From assembly GCA_018466975.1 (NCBI GenBank), contig CM031557.1, forward strand, positions 868,001 through 932,000: a DNA stretch of 64,000 nucleotides, in the 5' to 3' direction. The stretch is from Sparassis latifolia (taxonomy: Eukaryota > Basidiomycota > Agaricomycetes > Polyporales > Sparassidaceae). Below are positions 35,709-47,800 of this stretch, one piece after another. The notes below the pieces were generated by a model. That model was not told where the DNA came from. It saw nothing but the letters and a program-made list of their open reading frames with translations, and made no database searches. Both the position numbers and the translations under genes were made by a program. The stretch's first letter is position 1. Each line of letters opens with the position of its first letter.

Positions 35709-37782
35709 CTATATCGGCATAATGGGGGCGCTGCCCTTCTCTACTGCAGTGCGGAGGCTACAGGCAAGACATTAGTGAGAACGAATAGTAAAGGGAAGAC
35801 AGCGTGTACCTGTAGTCATCGCCATTCTGCGTAATGTACCGCACCCATGGTAGTGCCTGATACCCACTCTTCTCAACGATCTTCAAGTAGCGCACCTGGA
35901 TGCCGGAGACAGTGAAGTATGGGATCTCGAACTTAACCGTGATCGGTGCACGCTTGTCCAACTCTTGTTCTGCGCACCACAACAATAATTCACAGGAGAA
36001 AGAGAACAATGAACGAAGACGCATGCATCAGCGGTTGCAACAGGTGTCGAGCACAGCAAAAGCGTACCTCCTCGCACACTGGGTAACCCAAAGTGCGCCC
36101 GCATGAGGAATTCTCGCCCACCGCCTAGCTGCTTGATTTTCCACACGAAAGCCGACTTATCCGGGGCGTACTGCACGCTACCCGTCGATGCCTGAGCGGG
36201 CGGCGTCAAACGCGGACAGTCTTCCGGAAGTGGAAACGTGGCTCACCCGGAACTTGGGCGTATCCGCGTCGTCGGGCACGGGCACGTAGATTTCCACGTT
36301 GTTTGCGGTGCTCCGGCGCTTGAACTGCGCCTTCACTTTCACCATGTATTCCACCCTGCTTCCTTTGTGGTGCTCGACCTGCCACGATGAGTCAGATCGC
36401 ATGATAAGCTAGGGCAGCTTGAGGAGTAAGGTGGGACGTACCGCAGCTTCGACCCATACCAGTGGCTTCACGGCCGTCGAAAGACGATAGGACATGAGCT
36501 CGAACTCCCCATCCGGCGGAATGAATGATATTGTCCTGTCGTTCTCAAAACGTGACAGTCGGACGCATTGGTGGAACTTGACGTCCTCCATTTCGATCGC
36601 CTTGCCCCGTGCCGCTAGAGCACAGAACACGCTCGAGTCAGTCAACCACGACAAGGGACTCCGACATTGGCTGTGAGGAATGGACAATGCGAAGTGCTAC
36701 CGGACTTACTTCTCCCCGTAGCCTCGAACATTACCTTGTCATTGAGACCTAGTCGGAGCTCGGGCATGCCAGACAAGTAACATTTCATCTTAACAGCGCC
36801 TAGGATCTCCGACCGGACCACATTACCGTTAGCATTAACCTGAGCAAAGCAAAGAGGAGTCAGAAGCGTGACAACATAACTATTGTTGAGCGTCAATAAC
36901 ACGGTGGTGACCAAGCGTATGGATCGAAAGTTTGTCGATCATGTTACAGCCTCGGGAAAATCCACAGAGCATCCATACAACACAATGCGTGCGGACTTAT
37001 CCGCCATGAAGCGCGGTTAAGCTTCTTAGGGTCACAAGGAACAGTGTCTCGGAAGAAGCACAGACACATACCAGGAGGTTAACACTTTCAATGACATCCA
37101 GGAACACTTCGTTCTTGCGGTACCGGATGCCTTCCGACCGCCAGGACACAGCGTTTGTCACGGCTATTGGTGGCCGCACCTGTACCTCCAGCTTGTATGA
37201 CTCTTGTGTTATGTATCTGCGTAATCCGAACACACGTCAAGTTAAACGCTGCAGCCCAAGGCGCTCGTAGCTGGACGCACTCTTGAAGAATCTTGCTCTC
37301 CGTGGTCTGCGGATACCCAAAATCCATCATCTCGTCCATAAGCTCGTAGATGATGACAAAATTGTCCCGAATTGACTCTTCCTCCAGTTCCTTGAAGTAT
37401 TCCACTAGTACTTGGACGAAGCGGTGCAGGAAGAGAATAATCTCGGCAGCATTGCTATTGCGCTTTGACAAAGCAAGCACTGCACTCACGGGTTAATAGC
37501 AACAATAGAAGTTAAAAACGCGCGTTAACGAAGTGCATGCCTGAGTACGGCCGTGTACCCAAGTAACGCGAGATGAAACTCACGGTAAAGATTCGAGTGT
37601 CGGATATGCATGTAATTGATGCTATCTCTCGTAAAGCATGGTGTAACCTGTTGCCCCTCTTCCTCCAAATCAAGCACAATTGGTAAAAACCGCTCCACGT
37701 AGGATGGAGGCACGTCGTCGCGATATGAACGCTGGATTAGCGGTTTGCCCTTTAGGTCGAGGATAGCTATCAAGCTAGCCAT
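35709..37782 (-). CDS. APM1: AP-1 clathrin adaptor complex subunit mu (Apm1)
   Basis: Medium chain of AP-1, which selects cargo with YxxPhi signals for clathrin vesicles between trans-Golgi and endosomes. Nine exons read from the right: 37782-37584, 37479-37281, 37216-37072, 36839-36710, 36614-36442, 36378-36247, 36191-36068, 35969-35810 and 35757-35709. They total 436 residues. The longin domain has [20 protein letters not shown], then [20 protein letters not shown] and [15 protein letters not shown]. The mu-homology domain runs from about 170: [65 protein letters not shown] and [18 protein letters not shown]. It ends [19 protein letters not shown] and [11 protein letters not shown]. Similarity throughout is to mu1, not the AP-2 or AP-3 medium chains. 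All introns are GT-AG; the third is 232 nt. Confidence 0.95.
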
Positions 37783-38257
37783 GATAGTAGACTACTGGCC
37801 GGGATGCCACAGCGTGGTACAGCGCAGTCCGAAGCAGTAGAATAGCCACGAATAACTGAGGAACCCGAGAACCAGACGCACAGCTCGACTCCCAAGATGG
37901 TACACTTCGGTAAAGATCACGGTAAGAAACTTTCTAACGTGTTGGCACTAATGATCACTAATCTGGTAAGTAGAGCTGGTACGGCGCCTATCCTGATAAC
38001 GCTGGCAAGCGCCAATCCCTGCTGTGCATGACGAGGCGGTGCCACCGTGGGCTGTGTTTCCATACCATTCGCTTTGTGCCCTGCAGCATGCTGGCTTTGT
38101 CCGTGACACTTGTTATAAAGACACCTCCTGTGCCCGACCACCACTGCTTCTGTCTCAAACCGTCATCACCGTACCTGTCTCATCGCTTCTGCTCTTCTTA
38201 AAATCGTGCCCGTCGCTGGTTTTCTGTAAAAACACCCATCGCTAGTTCAGTTTTCCA
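37783..38257. other. Divergent promoter region (APM1 / small SR-tail gene)
   Basis: No supported coding sequence. Confidence 0.5.
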
Positions 38258-38887
38258 ATGGGCAAACTAGACAGCCACTACGACCATCGCAACTCGAGAC
38301 CCAGGCAGGCAGCAGCCTCGCGCGCTCATACCCCCGCTCCGGCCGCTCCTCCAGACATTATCACGTACCGTCTGGAGGGCAAAATGGTGTACGTGACGCC
38401 CGCGGAGACATACGAAGTACGTCTATTTCTCGCAATGATAACACAGGTGCCACATCTCAACTTCCACACAACTTATCAGGAAGGCGTCACGTTCGCGAAG
38501 GCCGTCTTCGAGGAGCTCAGCGGCGTCCACCCCGAGCGCATCACCTTCTCCGTCAGTGTGAACATGCCAGGTGGCGGCCGCACCGTGCAGATCAGTCCGA
38601 TGGCCTGGAGGGCGGTCGTGTCTACCCTCGCGCAGTACGAGATCGTTGACCTGGTGGTCCTGCCAGAGGTCGTCGTAGACTTCGCGGACGCGGAGTTGCC
38701 GCAATACGCTGATATCGATAACAAGGAGTCGAGGGAGCACCTGTCGCGATCACCTTCCCCTCAGGAAAAATCACGACCGTCTTCTCGCTCGGCTTCTCGC
38801 GTGGCTTCGCGCTCTCCGTCGCGCAACCCTGGTAGCCCCAGTAGGACGGAACGGGCTCTGAACTGGTTTGAAAAGGTTATTAATTGA
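38258..38887 (+). CDS. Small basidiomycete protein with SR-like tail, unknown function
   Basis: Exons 38258-38416 and 38480-38887, 188 residues. The 63-nt stretch between them has no stop, but the intron GTACGT to TTATCAG joins YVTPAETYE to EGVTFAKAVFEEL, which reads as one fold. The N-terminus is His/Arg/Ala-rich and probably disordered. A compact central domain (about 35-125) has ITYRLEGKMVYVTPAETYE, ITFSVSVNMPGGGRTVQIS and AWRAVVSTLAQYEIVDLVV. The last 45 residues are SR/PS repeats (SRSPSPQEKSRPSSRSASR), a likely phosphorylation-rich tail, ending ALNWFEKVIN. I recall similar short proteins in polypores but no named family. It is divergently arranged with APM1. Confidence 0.7.
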   Translation: MGKLDSHYDHRNSRPRQAAASRAHTPAPAAPPDIITYRLEGKMVYVTPAETYEVRLFLAMITQVPHLNFHTTYQEGVTFAKAVFEELSGVHPERITFSVSVNMPGGGRTVQISPMAWRAVVSTLAQYEIVDLVVLPEVVVDFADAELPQYADIDNKESREHLSRSPSPQEKSRPSSRSASRVASRSPSRNPGSPSRTERALNWFEKVIN

Positions 38888-39272
38888 TGGTCCGCGCCTA
38901 CCGTTACTTCGGACAGTGATATGGACAGATACACTTTCAATACCCTTCTGTATTACCGCCTTCACTTCCGAGTTCCCTGTATTATCCATATCTTCTGGTC
39001 TCTGGTCTCCGGTCTCCTGAATTAACCCATGGCACCTATACTGTACACCATTTAGTAGTTCATACTGCGAGAGGCATGTCTACGAAATGCTGGCCATCCG
39101 GACAGTGGACAGCCAATCTATTATAGTATCTGACAGCAATTATTGTCCTGTATATAGATGCGAATAAATACCCTCCGCGTAGACCTGAACATCCGAACAA
39201 GACGTGTACAGAGAAGCATAGTGAGCTTCACTAACGGAATCCTGGTGGCACAACACTGATCCATAGTGGCTT
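38888..39272. other. Convergent 3' intergenic region
   Basis: No coding sequence supported. Confidence 0.5.
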
Positions 39273-40935
39273 TCAACGGGTCCTCCTCAACCACTCGAAC
39301 CACCGACTGCCACTCTGCTCCTCCTCGCCCTCACTCTGGCTCTTCCTCGCGAGAAGCGGCGTCATCTCACTCGCACCCTCGACGGCGACCGCCTCCACGA
39401 GATCGTCCCGGAGGTCGGCCTCCACGGCCACGTCGACCGCAACTTCAAGGGGCATCCCCCCGTCCGGTCCTCTCGTGACGTCCGCCGGGGAGTCAGTATC
39501 CAGGGACGCCAGTGGGTTCCCGAAGTCATCGATCCCGAGCCTGCGCTGGCGCACACGCCAGCAGATGCACATGATCAGCAGTGCGCCCTGCAGGATACCG
39601 GCTACGGCGTAGACGAGCCATGCTGCGGAGGGAAGATGTTAGTCAAAGCCGGAAGGTCACGGCGAATAGAAGGGAATACACACTGGTCCAGTTTGTGTCG
39701 GGTCTGTACGGTACCGGTATCAGTGTCAGCATGTCTCGGGCGTATCACACAGCGGTGAGCGCTCACCTCAGCGCGACGCTGAGCACCATCAGCACTGCAC
39801 CGGGACTCTGCATGAGCATCGATTTGATGCTCAGCGCACCCACGAGTTTCAGGCGGTAGGTCTTCGTGAGTTGCGGGAGGTATTGCAGTGTCGCCAGGGC
39901 TGCCGAGGTGACCCCGAGGAAGGTCGCCCATAGGGAGATCTGTGTGGAGCGGCGACTCGGATCTGGAGAAGGCTTCGTCGAGAGGAGGAGGAAGGTCACG
40001 AATGTGATGAATAAGCTGCGTGGGAACGGCGTGAGTTGTCATCCGCTGCGCGAGAGGAATGACACATACATGTGCAGGAAGACCACCCAGGAGAGGATGA
40101 TCGACAGCCTCCACTCGTCATTCGGGACGGGAGTCTTTATGTGGTGGGGAGGCCGATTGTCGTGCATGTCGACATCTAGCTCGGCGTACTTGAGGTGTCG
40201 AGGATAGTATATCATGTATAGTACAAGGCTAGTCGTATAGATACGTGAGACAAGCCCAGCATGTTACGAAGAACCACTTACATTAGCACGAAGAGGAACC
40301 ACGTCAAGAACACTTGGAATATTCCGGCAACCGATTCGACACAGTTGCCAAAACTCTAAGGGTGCGGAGTACTCTATTAGCAGCCGCAACAAATGAGGCG
40401 TCCTGACCGAATACAGTGTGAGTACTCACGAGGACTCTACAGCATTTCACAATACCCCACTGCATGACGATTCTGCAGCCATGTTCATCTAAGATTTATG
40501 AAGATGAACTGAAGATGAACTTACATATTCAGCATCGCCGAGGCAGACGACGTGCTTCCTAACAACAGAAACCATGGGCTGAAGCCTTCGGATGACTTCG
40601 TCAAGATAATTCTAAGGTGCTGAGTGAGGTTGTTTCAGTATATCATGCGCAGCAATTCGACAATTAACAGAGATTGGCAGACGACAAGCCGAAGCTCGGA
40701 AACTCCACAATCTAATAAATTTACAACCACGGGCTACCTCACAACCCTCCCAGATAACATTACATCTCAGACGACGGTAAACTCACCTGGGGTAAATAGG
40801 AGATCGTGATACCAATACAAAGGAAACCTGTGAGGAGGTTGGCCGCGTAATCATGATGCTAACGGCAAACATAGTCAGTTGATGAGAACGGGACACGGTA
40901 TATCGAGAACATACGGGGACACACGTCTCAGACAT
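39273..40935 (-). CDS. PQ-loop repeat membrane protein
   Basis: PQ-loop proteins are seven-helix carriers or adaptors of vacuolar, lysosomal and Golgi membranes, including amino-acid and cystine exporters. Nine exons read from the right: 40935-40915, 40858-40787, 40619-40525, 40472-40430, 40355-40282, 40228-40070, 40015-39767, 39703-39684 and 39622-39273, giving 360 residues. Two PQ motifs are present: ISYLPQHLRIILTKSSEGFS in the first half and ATLQYLPQLTKTYRLKLVGA in the second, the latter followed by LSIKSMLMQSPGAV. Hydrophobic segments include NLLTGFLCIGITI, WFLLLGSTSSASAML, GIFQVFLTWFLFVLI, LFITFVTFLLL and YAVAGILQGALLIMCICW. The tail is acidic and cytosolic-looking. Exon 8 is only 20 nt. 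Every junction is phase-correct. The substrate is unknown. Confidence 0.88.
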
Positions 40936-41624
40936 GGTAGTCAACAGCCTAGAGTGAATAAAACGAGTAAAACGAGTAAATTTAGCTGACGCCGATTACA
41001 CAGCCAAGCGTGGGTGCATGTAACGGTATGGACTGGCGTCCCCCCAGCGTCCTTAGTCAGACTGCCTTACTAGTACCGGTTCACGTTCTCTCTCTTTTTC
41101 TTACCCTGTTTTCACCACCCCTCAGTTCCTCTCCCTTCGTCTCGGTCTGGGGACCTCCATTACCGGGGCCTCTCGACGTATAAAAGAACCCGCTGTTCGT
41201 AGAGTAGAGGGCAGCGTACTTGTAAATCGAATCCCAGCCTTCAACGCTGTGACACTCGTGTGTGCGCTTCCCGTGTGACGTGACCTCCCATTCGTGGTAG
41301 CCAACGTCACAGTGCACGCCGCCGTGTCGCGCCCAAATGTGGTAAAAGATCACGCGTGCCGCGTTTCCCTCGCGTTGAATACCCAAGCCAAGCGACGCGG
41401 AGCATCATTGAATACATGCTCACTGTGGGTGTCGGAGTCTCACTCCTGTAGAAGGGCTTTGTCCAAAAAAATGCCACCTGATGTAATTTCTGAATAAAAT
41501 ACTTATGCCCTCAGCCTACCATCCTCACAAGTCAGAAATAACGCGTTATGTCACGGTCGAATGGTGACGAAGCATGATTTTTTCGTCGAAAACAGCCAGT
41601 ACTCAACCGTTCGCAGTCGTTAAA
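40936..41624. other. Intergenic; one odd minus-strand frame
   Basis: A minus-strand frame at 41081-41386 contains a coding-looking stretch (WARHGGVHCDVGYHEWEV, HECHSVEGWDSIYKYAALYS). It has no ATG at its start and I found no partner exon. It may be a gene fragment. Otherwise nothing supported. Confidence 0.35.
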
Positions 41625-42220
41625 GGATAATTCTATTGGGAAACCCTCAGAAACCCGGAAACCCCAAGAAACCCCGGGTTTCTGAGGCTGCTCGGAGAAA
41701 CCCCTCAATTTGGAAACTTGTGGGGTTTCCCTCTCCAGAGGAAGTTTCGGACTCCGGCCGGACGCCCTCCTGGGGCGGCCATGTTGGCATCATCGTTTGT
41801 GCGGGAAGGCAGGGCAGACTCACTCCTCAGCTTCTCATGGCAGTTGACGAGAGATCGAGAGACCTTGCCTGCATGCACTCTCCATATTCTTAAAGTAAAA
41901 TTTCACAAGAATGGGAGAGGGAGAGGGAAAATTGGCACCCGCCGTAAGCCTTGTCAGTCCCGCCCGACGCGTCCTGTTCACGTACATAGAGTGTACCAAG
42001 CTCCTGTGTGATCGGTAAGCCCCGAATCAATTTCGCAGCGAGGCCTCTGCTACGGGGAGGCCGCACTTTACTCACTTTCAGAAAGAGACTGCAAGCGCGG
42101 CTCCCCATCAAAACCGGCCGGCTGTCAACGGTCTCCCTTGCACAGAAACCAGGTTGCTGAGCAACTTAAGGGGGTTTCTGGGGTTTCCGGGTTTCTGGGG
42201 GTTTCTCAATAGAATTATCC
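41625..42220. mobile_element. MITE, 596 bp, with ~50-bp inverted repeats and 9-bp target duplication
   Basis: Both ends begin GGATAATTCTATTG and continue as G-rich or C-rich repeats of GAAACCC type. Over about 50 bases the left end and the reversed right end differ at two positions and one indel. The element is flanked by GTCGTTAAA at 41616-41624 and 42221-42229, a perfect 9-bp duplication. Inside the left end the GAAACCCC unit recurs, and near 42160 there is a small palindrome (GTTGCTGAGCAAC). No open frame of note. The 9-bp duplication points to mobilisation by a Mutator-like transposase, which is not in this window. Confidence 0.85.
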
Positions 42221-42901
42221 GTCGTTAAAGCCCACAAAAGCTTGAGATTTGCTGGTACTAACATATACAAGAATATAAGAAGTGAGACCTTAGACGGGGG
42301 AGTGTATGCCAAAGTGCCAACTCGTAAGGGGGGATTGGCGATGTGACGGTCACAGAGTATAGTACGGGGACAAAAATTGTGATAAGCCTGCGTCAAGTCC
42401 ACGCCATCATGCTCGCCTTAGGCTTGCCATAGGCATCCTAAATATGCGCGGATTGGGATGTAAGATTCCAAATACTCGCAGTTCCAGAGCTACCACAGAC
42501 TGAATATTGAATGCAGGTATCTTGTACAGGAGATATATACATCGACATGGTTTGGACCCGACGTGAATGTGTGGAGTGCGTATACGTTCTACCGAGAGAC
42601 TATAAAAATTGCTACGACAACGAACCCAACTGATTAGTGCAACAAAATGACTGATCCCCAACAAGAAAGTTCTACAGCCACGTACATACAGTGTACCAGC
42701 GCGAGGTATCCAAGTCCTGGAAAGTTCGACGAGGAAGGAGGACCTGCGGGGGGCCAGAGCTCGACAAATCGGCGTCCACACGACGAGATGGCACGGCTCA
42801 ATAAAGTTTGTCACTCCCGCCAAGTCGAGCGAGCATGCGGCGAACGTGGTCATGGGAGCTGCTAGCGTGACGACGCGACCCGAGCCACTGAAAAGTCAGG
42901 C
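42221..42901. other. Intergenic; no supported gene
   Basis: A 148-codon minus-strand frame (42407-42853) has no recognisable domain, and its frequent rare-looking residues make it an unlikely gene. Confidence 0.4.
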
Positions 42902-44898
42902 TCAGCTGCGTACGCTCTGCACGACCCGCCTCCACATCCTCCTGATGCCCCCGTCGTGCTGCTGCTGCTGCTGCTTCCCGCTGCTCGCGACTCCCTTCAC
43001 CAGCTTCCGTTGCGGCGCCAGCGCCGTCGTCTCGTCGCCCCCTTTCGCCTCCTTCCCAGAATGCACGCGCACCCGTACGAGCAGGGTCTTCCGCGAGCGC
43101 CTGCTATGCGTCGACTTCGTATCGGCGTCCTTCATCTTGGTCTCATCCCCCACATACACAGGAGGGCGAATCACCGCGGGCCGGACTTTTTCTCCGTGCT
43201 CCCCTATACGCACTCCGATGTCCAGGCGTTGCAGCCCTATATCTCCCCTCTCACCTTCCGCTTCGTCCACTACACGCACCTCCGCGCCCTCCTCGGCCAC
43301 GACGCCCAGCGAGAGGCTCGCCTCGCTTCCAGTCCTGCTCCCGCCCGACGTGAACGCGAGACTGGGCGTGTCGGCAGACGCGAGAGAGCACAGCGAGCCG
43401 GTGTCGTCCTGCACGAATGGCGCCAGGGGCGGGCGGAGAGTGCCCAGGTCTGCACTGTCGAGTGCCATGTGCAGGGACTCAGTGGAGGACGCCGGGGAGA
43501 GGGTGGACGCCGCGGAGTGCGTCCGCGCGTGCAGTGGGCGCGGGTGCGCGGAGCGCAGGCTTGGGGAACGCGAGGACACCGGATCCGGTTGGGAAGGCGT
43601 GGGGCAGGGAAGCGAGCCGAGTGAGTTGAGGCTGGTGCGCGACGGGGTGCGTATGGGGGCGCGCGCTGGGGCGGTTGCTGGCCGCTCGCGGGCGGTCTCT
43701 TCCTTCTTCACTCCTCCCTGCTCCTTCGTCTTCGCGTTTGAGCTCCCGACCTCGCCGTTCTGATACTGCGCGAGGAGCTGGTTCATACTGCGGCTGCGGT
43801 TCGTCGTGTGCAAGGCCTGCGTTGGAATCGGCACGCCCGCGCTGACAATCATGGATGCAGGCCTGCCCGGTACGCCCTTGCCCTTGCGGTCTTCCATAAT
43901 CACAGACACAGGACGCGCCCCGGGGCGCGTAGTGCTAGCGCTCGACAGCGCACGCTGGCGTGCGCGCATGCCCTCCTCCGAGTTCGCGGCGACGGGCAGA
44001 ATGACGCCCTCGGCCTTGAGGCCCGCACGCGAGAAGCGCGGGGCCGCGGACATGGTGAGCCAGTTGTGCTCGGGGTCGGTCGCCGAGTTGGAGTGCGCCG
44101 ACGGGCTGAGGTACGAGCGTCGGTGCGGATGTGCAGAGCTTGTGGGCATGGTGGGCGCGGATGTGGACCCTGGCTGGCCATACATGGATGTCGGGCGCGG
44201 ATGCCTCGGCGAGGCTGCACGCAAGCGAGCGGGGGGCGACGGCTCGGGCGGTATCGCGTCGGCCATCGAGTGCGCTGGGGAAGGAGGATCGACCGGGGCC
44301 TGGTGGACGTCGGCGGGTTCTTCACCGTCGGGTTGCGGTGCACTGCAGTGGCACTCGGCGGTACAGGCGGGACGGGTGGGGGTGCGGTGGCGTGTCCGAG
44401 GATGGGCGTGGACCGAAGTTTCGTGAAGCCGACTGAGAGCCGTCGCTTTATTGATGTCGACTTCCTGGGCTTGGGTGGCTGTTCGCTCGGTTCCGTGCTC
44501 GGGGTCACGTCCGCGCTATGCTCCGAGGACGAGGACGCGGGATATGCTGGCTTCGAACTCGGCAGCGTGAACAGTACATTTGGGGCCGCTCGAAAGCGCG
44601 TGCCGTGCTCGCAGCTGCTCGCGCTCCAGGTCGAAGCAGCGCTCGCGGACACGGATGCACTGTATGACAGCAGCGAGCCTGATTCGTCGCTGCCGGTGAG
44701 TGTGCCGTCGTGCGATAACGCGAGGGACGGGCCTGCCAGCGGGGAGGAGCGCCGCGGCCGCGCACGGGAGGGCGCGCTGAGGTACGTGGTATGTCGCCGT
44801 GAAAATTCTAGGCGAGCGGTCTGAGGAGACAGGTCCAGGAAAGACGAGGAGGATGCGGGAGAAGGAGCGTCTGGAGAAGCAGCGTCGAACATAACCAT
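42902..44898 (-). CDS. Low-complexity Ser/Pro/Ala-rich protein of unknown function
   Basis: Starts MVMFDAASPDAPSPASS at 44898 and ends with a basic tail, RRMWRRVVQSVRS, preceded by a short poly-Gln run encoded by a CTG/CAG repeat (42956-42975 on the plus strand). Two frames are involved. The first covers residues 1 to about 190 and includes the conserved-looking SIKRRLSVGFTKLRSTPI. The second begins near DGEEPADVHQAPVDPP. They are joined either by a 71-nt GT-AG intron (44343-44413, weak GTCCAC donor), giving 641 residues, or by a 1-nt break near 44325. Composition suggests a disordered, phosphorylated protein. No domain is recognised. SSSS and RPxS patches recall fungal cytoskeletal or septin-associated scaffolds, but that is only impression. 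Confidence 0.65.
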
Positions 44899-47800
44899 GC
44901 TGCGAGGGCGAGGCTTTGGCAGGAGCGTCAGCTCAACGAGTTCGAGATAGAAGAGAGTTAAGGTGGGCAGGTGTGACTTGTGGGTCCGCAGGCCATTTTA
45001 CTTGGGAGCGAAGGGGATGGACATGAAATACACAGAAGACTGACTCACCGGTCTTGGTATGTCGTCTGCTGGAGCTGCGACAGACGACGTGGTTACCAGG
45101 GCCATGGCCACCTACTGATGAGCTGTTCTATCAGTGATGCGTCGTTCAGACTCGGGCGGAAGCCGACCTTGGCGGTGTCGGTGCTGGGGTAGACGTCGAG
45201 GAAAATGGGTGAGAAAAGGCTGTACACGAAGCTGACTGATTTTTACGGCAGGTTAGGCGGCGGCGAGAGATAAGAGACGCCACTATGACAATCCGGGCTT
45301 GTTCTCAGGTTCGGGAGCTAATGTTGGACGCTATTATTCTACAGGTGAGTTGCAGGTTTGGATGCGAGCCCAAGTAGTTTGGCGGAGAGACAGCACCGTT
45401 CGTGTGTGAGGCTCGGAGAGGGCATGTCGGTTTAGTGTGGTGATACATGAGCCTTTTTCTGCACGTTCCATGTTGATCATTGCGTGACCCGAAACAAGCA
45501 AGGATGCTTGCATATTGGCGCCTCCAGACGCCCATTCTATCAGCGTCGGGTTCTTCTCCATCTTCCTTATCCAGATTGAGAAGAACTCCATCGATATGAA
45601 CCCACTCGTCGACGCTCGCACTTGTTCATCTCGTCTCTCACTCGAATGTCCTCTCTCGCGAAGAGCTCACCTCGACTGACCGTGCACAGTGTGGCCCCAT
45701 GTCCTCGGCATCCGAATCTCACCCAGGCACGTCTCACGACGGGCGCTTTCTCCCGCAGACTCTAGGCGGTCCTTCCCACCCCGGATGACTCGGACGCGCG
45801 CGAGCATATCCTCGGGCGCTGCATGGTATGTCCGTCTCTTCCATGCCAGCACCCTTATTTCTGGACAGCGGAACGTCGACATTAATGTTGGACTGCCGTC
45901 TCACCGCTGCTTGCAAGGCCCACCATGCGGTACTCGTCGCAGAAGAATGAAGCTTCGGAGCCGTCCACTTTCGAGGTCGTCACCTTCGATCGCAAATATT
46001 GACAGCTGCACGTAAGTAACTTCGAGATCTATGCGAGATCGATGACATGCCCGTGCCTTTCCCACACCTATAATTCAATTCCCTCAATTGACATCCCCCC
46101 CGCGTCATCCTTGCTGCCTCACCCAAGTCGACGTTCCTGGCTCTCCGAGTGGCGAAGTCGATGACAAGAGGCTTGGGCGACGTCTACTTCATCCCCATGG
46201 GGTTAGCTCAAGCTTTCGTAACGCTGTATACATTACATCGCACCGCCAAGATATGCATTTTTTGTTCGTATCAGAAACGCCACAGACTGCTGCAGGCTGC
46301 ACGCATCTTATCACGTACGCATCGTATTTATCCCCTCTCAGCGTGCGCTCGGCAGGCCGCCCGCCATGACACTCCAAACAACGCACCCATTCGACTTCTC
46401 AGGTCCAAACGTTCATATGCGTGGTGTCAGCACCGTGTCACGAAAGCGCAGGCTCGCCCATTGGAGGCTCGCCCGAAATTACTGTGGTCGGAATCGTCCG
46501 CCATAGCGCGCGGGTGCGGTCCTACACGTTCATGCAAGACGATCCCGACCAGGACGAGACGAAGCCTGCACACGCACACGCACACGCACAGAGACAGGGT
46601 GGGTGCACGCGTGAGATATCAACAAGGGGAAGTGCTCACATGCGTGCCGCCTCGGTTTCTGGCGCAGCGCCGAGAGCCGCTCTCGAAGGGAGCTCTAAGC
46701 GATGGTGACAGCAGCAAGTACGGCATACCGGGGCGTTGCTGCGAACACAAGTCTACAGGCCATGGCAGTCGCGAGAATTAATAAGCTCCAGGAGGAGAGG
46801 AAGATCAACAGCAGTGGGGCGGGCGCCCCCAGACGAGCGTGGCGCCAAGGAAAGTGCGTCCGAGGTAGTAGCATCAATAGGATATCACTGTCCAGTGCTC
46901 AGTGAAACCGACATCAAGCGGAGCGGACGGACTCAGGACGCGCCTGGGATTGATTAACCTGACGCCGGCGAGGTGCACGATAGACTGCAAGTCCAGGAGC
47001 TGCGATCCACGCCTCACACTCACGTCGTGCAGCTCCAGCAGTAGCACTGCCACTACTGCCAGAGGACTCCCGGCTGTTGAGTCAATTGCGCGAACTTCCA
47101 GAAAATACGATGCTAAATGAACGTGCAGCGCAGTGTTTTCTTGTCTTCTTGAATTCGGGAAGCCACGGGCAGGAAGGATACCTAAAAATTGGCTCAAGTC
47201 CCCGGTGCTAATCCGAACAGAATTTCAGGCGCAACCCGGCCAATCGATACTTGTCTGGCTTGACTTGGCCTTCGACTGCGGTGAAAAACTCTAAACAATG
47301 GGCCACAACCTAGACGAAAGGTCGAGAAATCTACGGCGCCTGGATTTTTTGGGCTCAGGCTGGATTTCCCCACCTAGTGTCCTGGGCAGGAGGATCCCAG
47401 TGCTCGTAACTGGCGCCCTTCTTGCCCTTCAGGGGCTCTAATGCGAGCACGGCTTGTGGTTTATGTGTATAGCACGGCGACATCACCGCGCTGTCTAGCG
47501 CTGTGTCTTGGAGGTGGTGCTGCTCTTTTGAAACTATTCCTCGGCCGGGACGTACGTCGGCCTCATCGAGCCATATACGCGCACTTAGACTCAATCGGAG
47601 GGCCATGCGACGAAGTGACATTACCGGCCGGCCTGCGTACCAGACGGCGCGAGAATGTGTAGGCTCCTAGTTCACGGTGAACAGGTGCGGAGGTGCCAGC
47701 ATAGCCTCCGATGTATGTGCTTCCAGTGTTCATGATCGTCCAGTCCCAGGTTTTGCGCGGCCGTGAGCGCGCGAGGCTAAGCAGTACTAGTAATGTTTGG

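Noticed and set aside
43808..44824. 338-codon plus-strand frame
   Set aside because: Antisense shadow of the Ser/Pro-rich minus-strand gene. Composition is Arg/Gly-rich with no family features.
46149..46781. 210-codon plus-strand frame in the gene-poor stretch
   Set aside because: Arg/Thr/His-rich low-complexity translation driven partly by a CACACG repeat. No domain, no signal peptide and overlapping frames of similar length.
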